A DNA stretch of 64,000 nucleotides from Daphnia pulex (taxonomy: Eukaryota > Arthropoda > Branchiopoda > Diplostraca > Daphniidae), in the NCBI RefSeq assembly GCF_021134715.1, contig NC_060018.1, positions 4,543,501-4,607,500 of the forward strand. The letters are read 5' to 3'. The translations under genes and the position numbers were made by a program. The notes beneath the pieces were generated by a model, which saw only the letters and a program-made list of their open reading frames with translations, had not been told where the DNA came from and did not search any database. Shown piece by piece: positions 63,963-64,000 of the stretch. Numbering within the stretch: position 1 is the first letter of the stretch; every line of letters begins with the position of its first letter.

Positions 63963-64000
63963 AAAATTCACGATCCGCTTTATGATTTGATGATTGCATG

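Overview
The window is nuclear DNA from an arthropod, most likely a branchiopod crustacean of the Daphnia type. The evidence is spliced genes with many 55-75 nt introns, arthropod orthologues (tango, exuperantia, short neuropeptide F, p38, ALG3, LETM1), and no operons or prokaryotic signals. All gene models below were built by joining exons by hand at splice sites. Each complete model was checked for reading phase at every junction and gives a total length divisible by three. The species assignment is inference.

Layout. 1-2.5 kb: the 5' part of a p38 MAP kinase (minus, runs off the left edge) and a two-exon NFKBIL1-like gene (minus). 2.5-7 kb: an 11-exon tango/ARNT bHLH-PAS gene (plus), head-to-head with NFKBIL1. 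8.7-9.4 kb: a TATA-driven, intronless secreted protein with IL-17-like cysteine motifs. 9.9-14.1 kb: two tandem minus-strand PI-PLC-X-domain (PLCXD-like) paralogues, each with a GC-AG intron. 15.6-17.3 kb: a truncated duplicate of the 3' end of a gene whose full copy lies at 47-50 kb. 20.2-27.1 kb: a multidomain RhoGAP (SH3, WW repeats, PH, RhoGAP). 28.6-30.9 kb: a broken exuperantia copy with an internal tandem duplication. 32.2-34.8 kb: LETM1. 35-44 kb: about 9 kb with no gene I can support. 44.1-44.7 kb: short neuropeptide F precursor. 47.4-50.3 kb: a Reeler-DOMON protein with a hydrophobic C-terminus (minus). 52.1-53.8 kb: ALG3 (minus), divergent from the mitochondrial ATP synthase beta gene at 54.4-56.8 kb. 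62-64 kb: the 5' part of a neprilysin-like M13 peptidase (plus, runs off the right edge).

The genes do not form a pathway. They are housekeeping genes (ATP synthase beta, ALG3, LETM1), signalling genes (p38, tango, RhoGAP, PLCXD, IL-17-like) and neuroendocrine genes (sNPF; neprilysins are known neuropeptide-degrading enzymes) that happen to be neighbours. The points most worth a second look are the 31-kb-apart direct duplication that left a clean three-exon tail of the Reeler-DOMON gene, the exuperantia pseudogene with retained introns and promoter, the coding-like unexplained 1.4-kb intron in the RhoGAP gene at a tryptophan shared by two WW units, and the two GC-AG introns at different positions in the PLCXD pair. 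I saw no convincing novel multi-gene system, CRISPR array, rRNA, tRNA or recognisable autonomous transposon.
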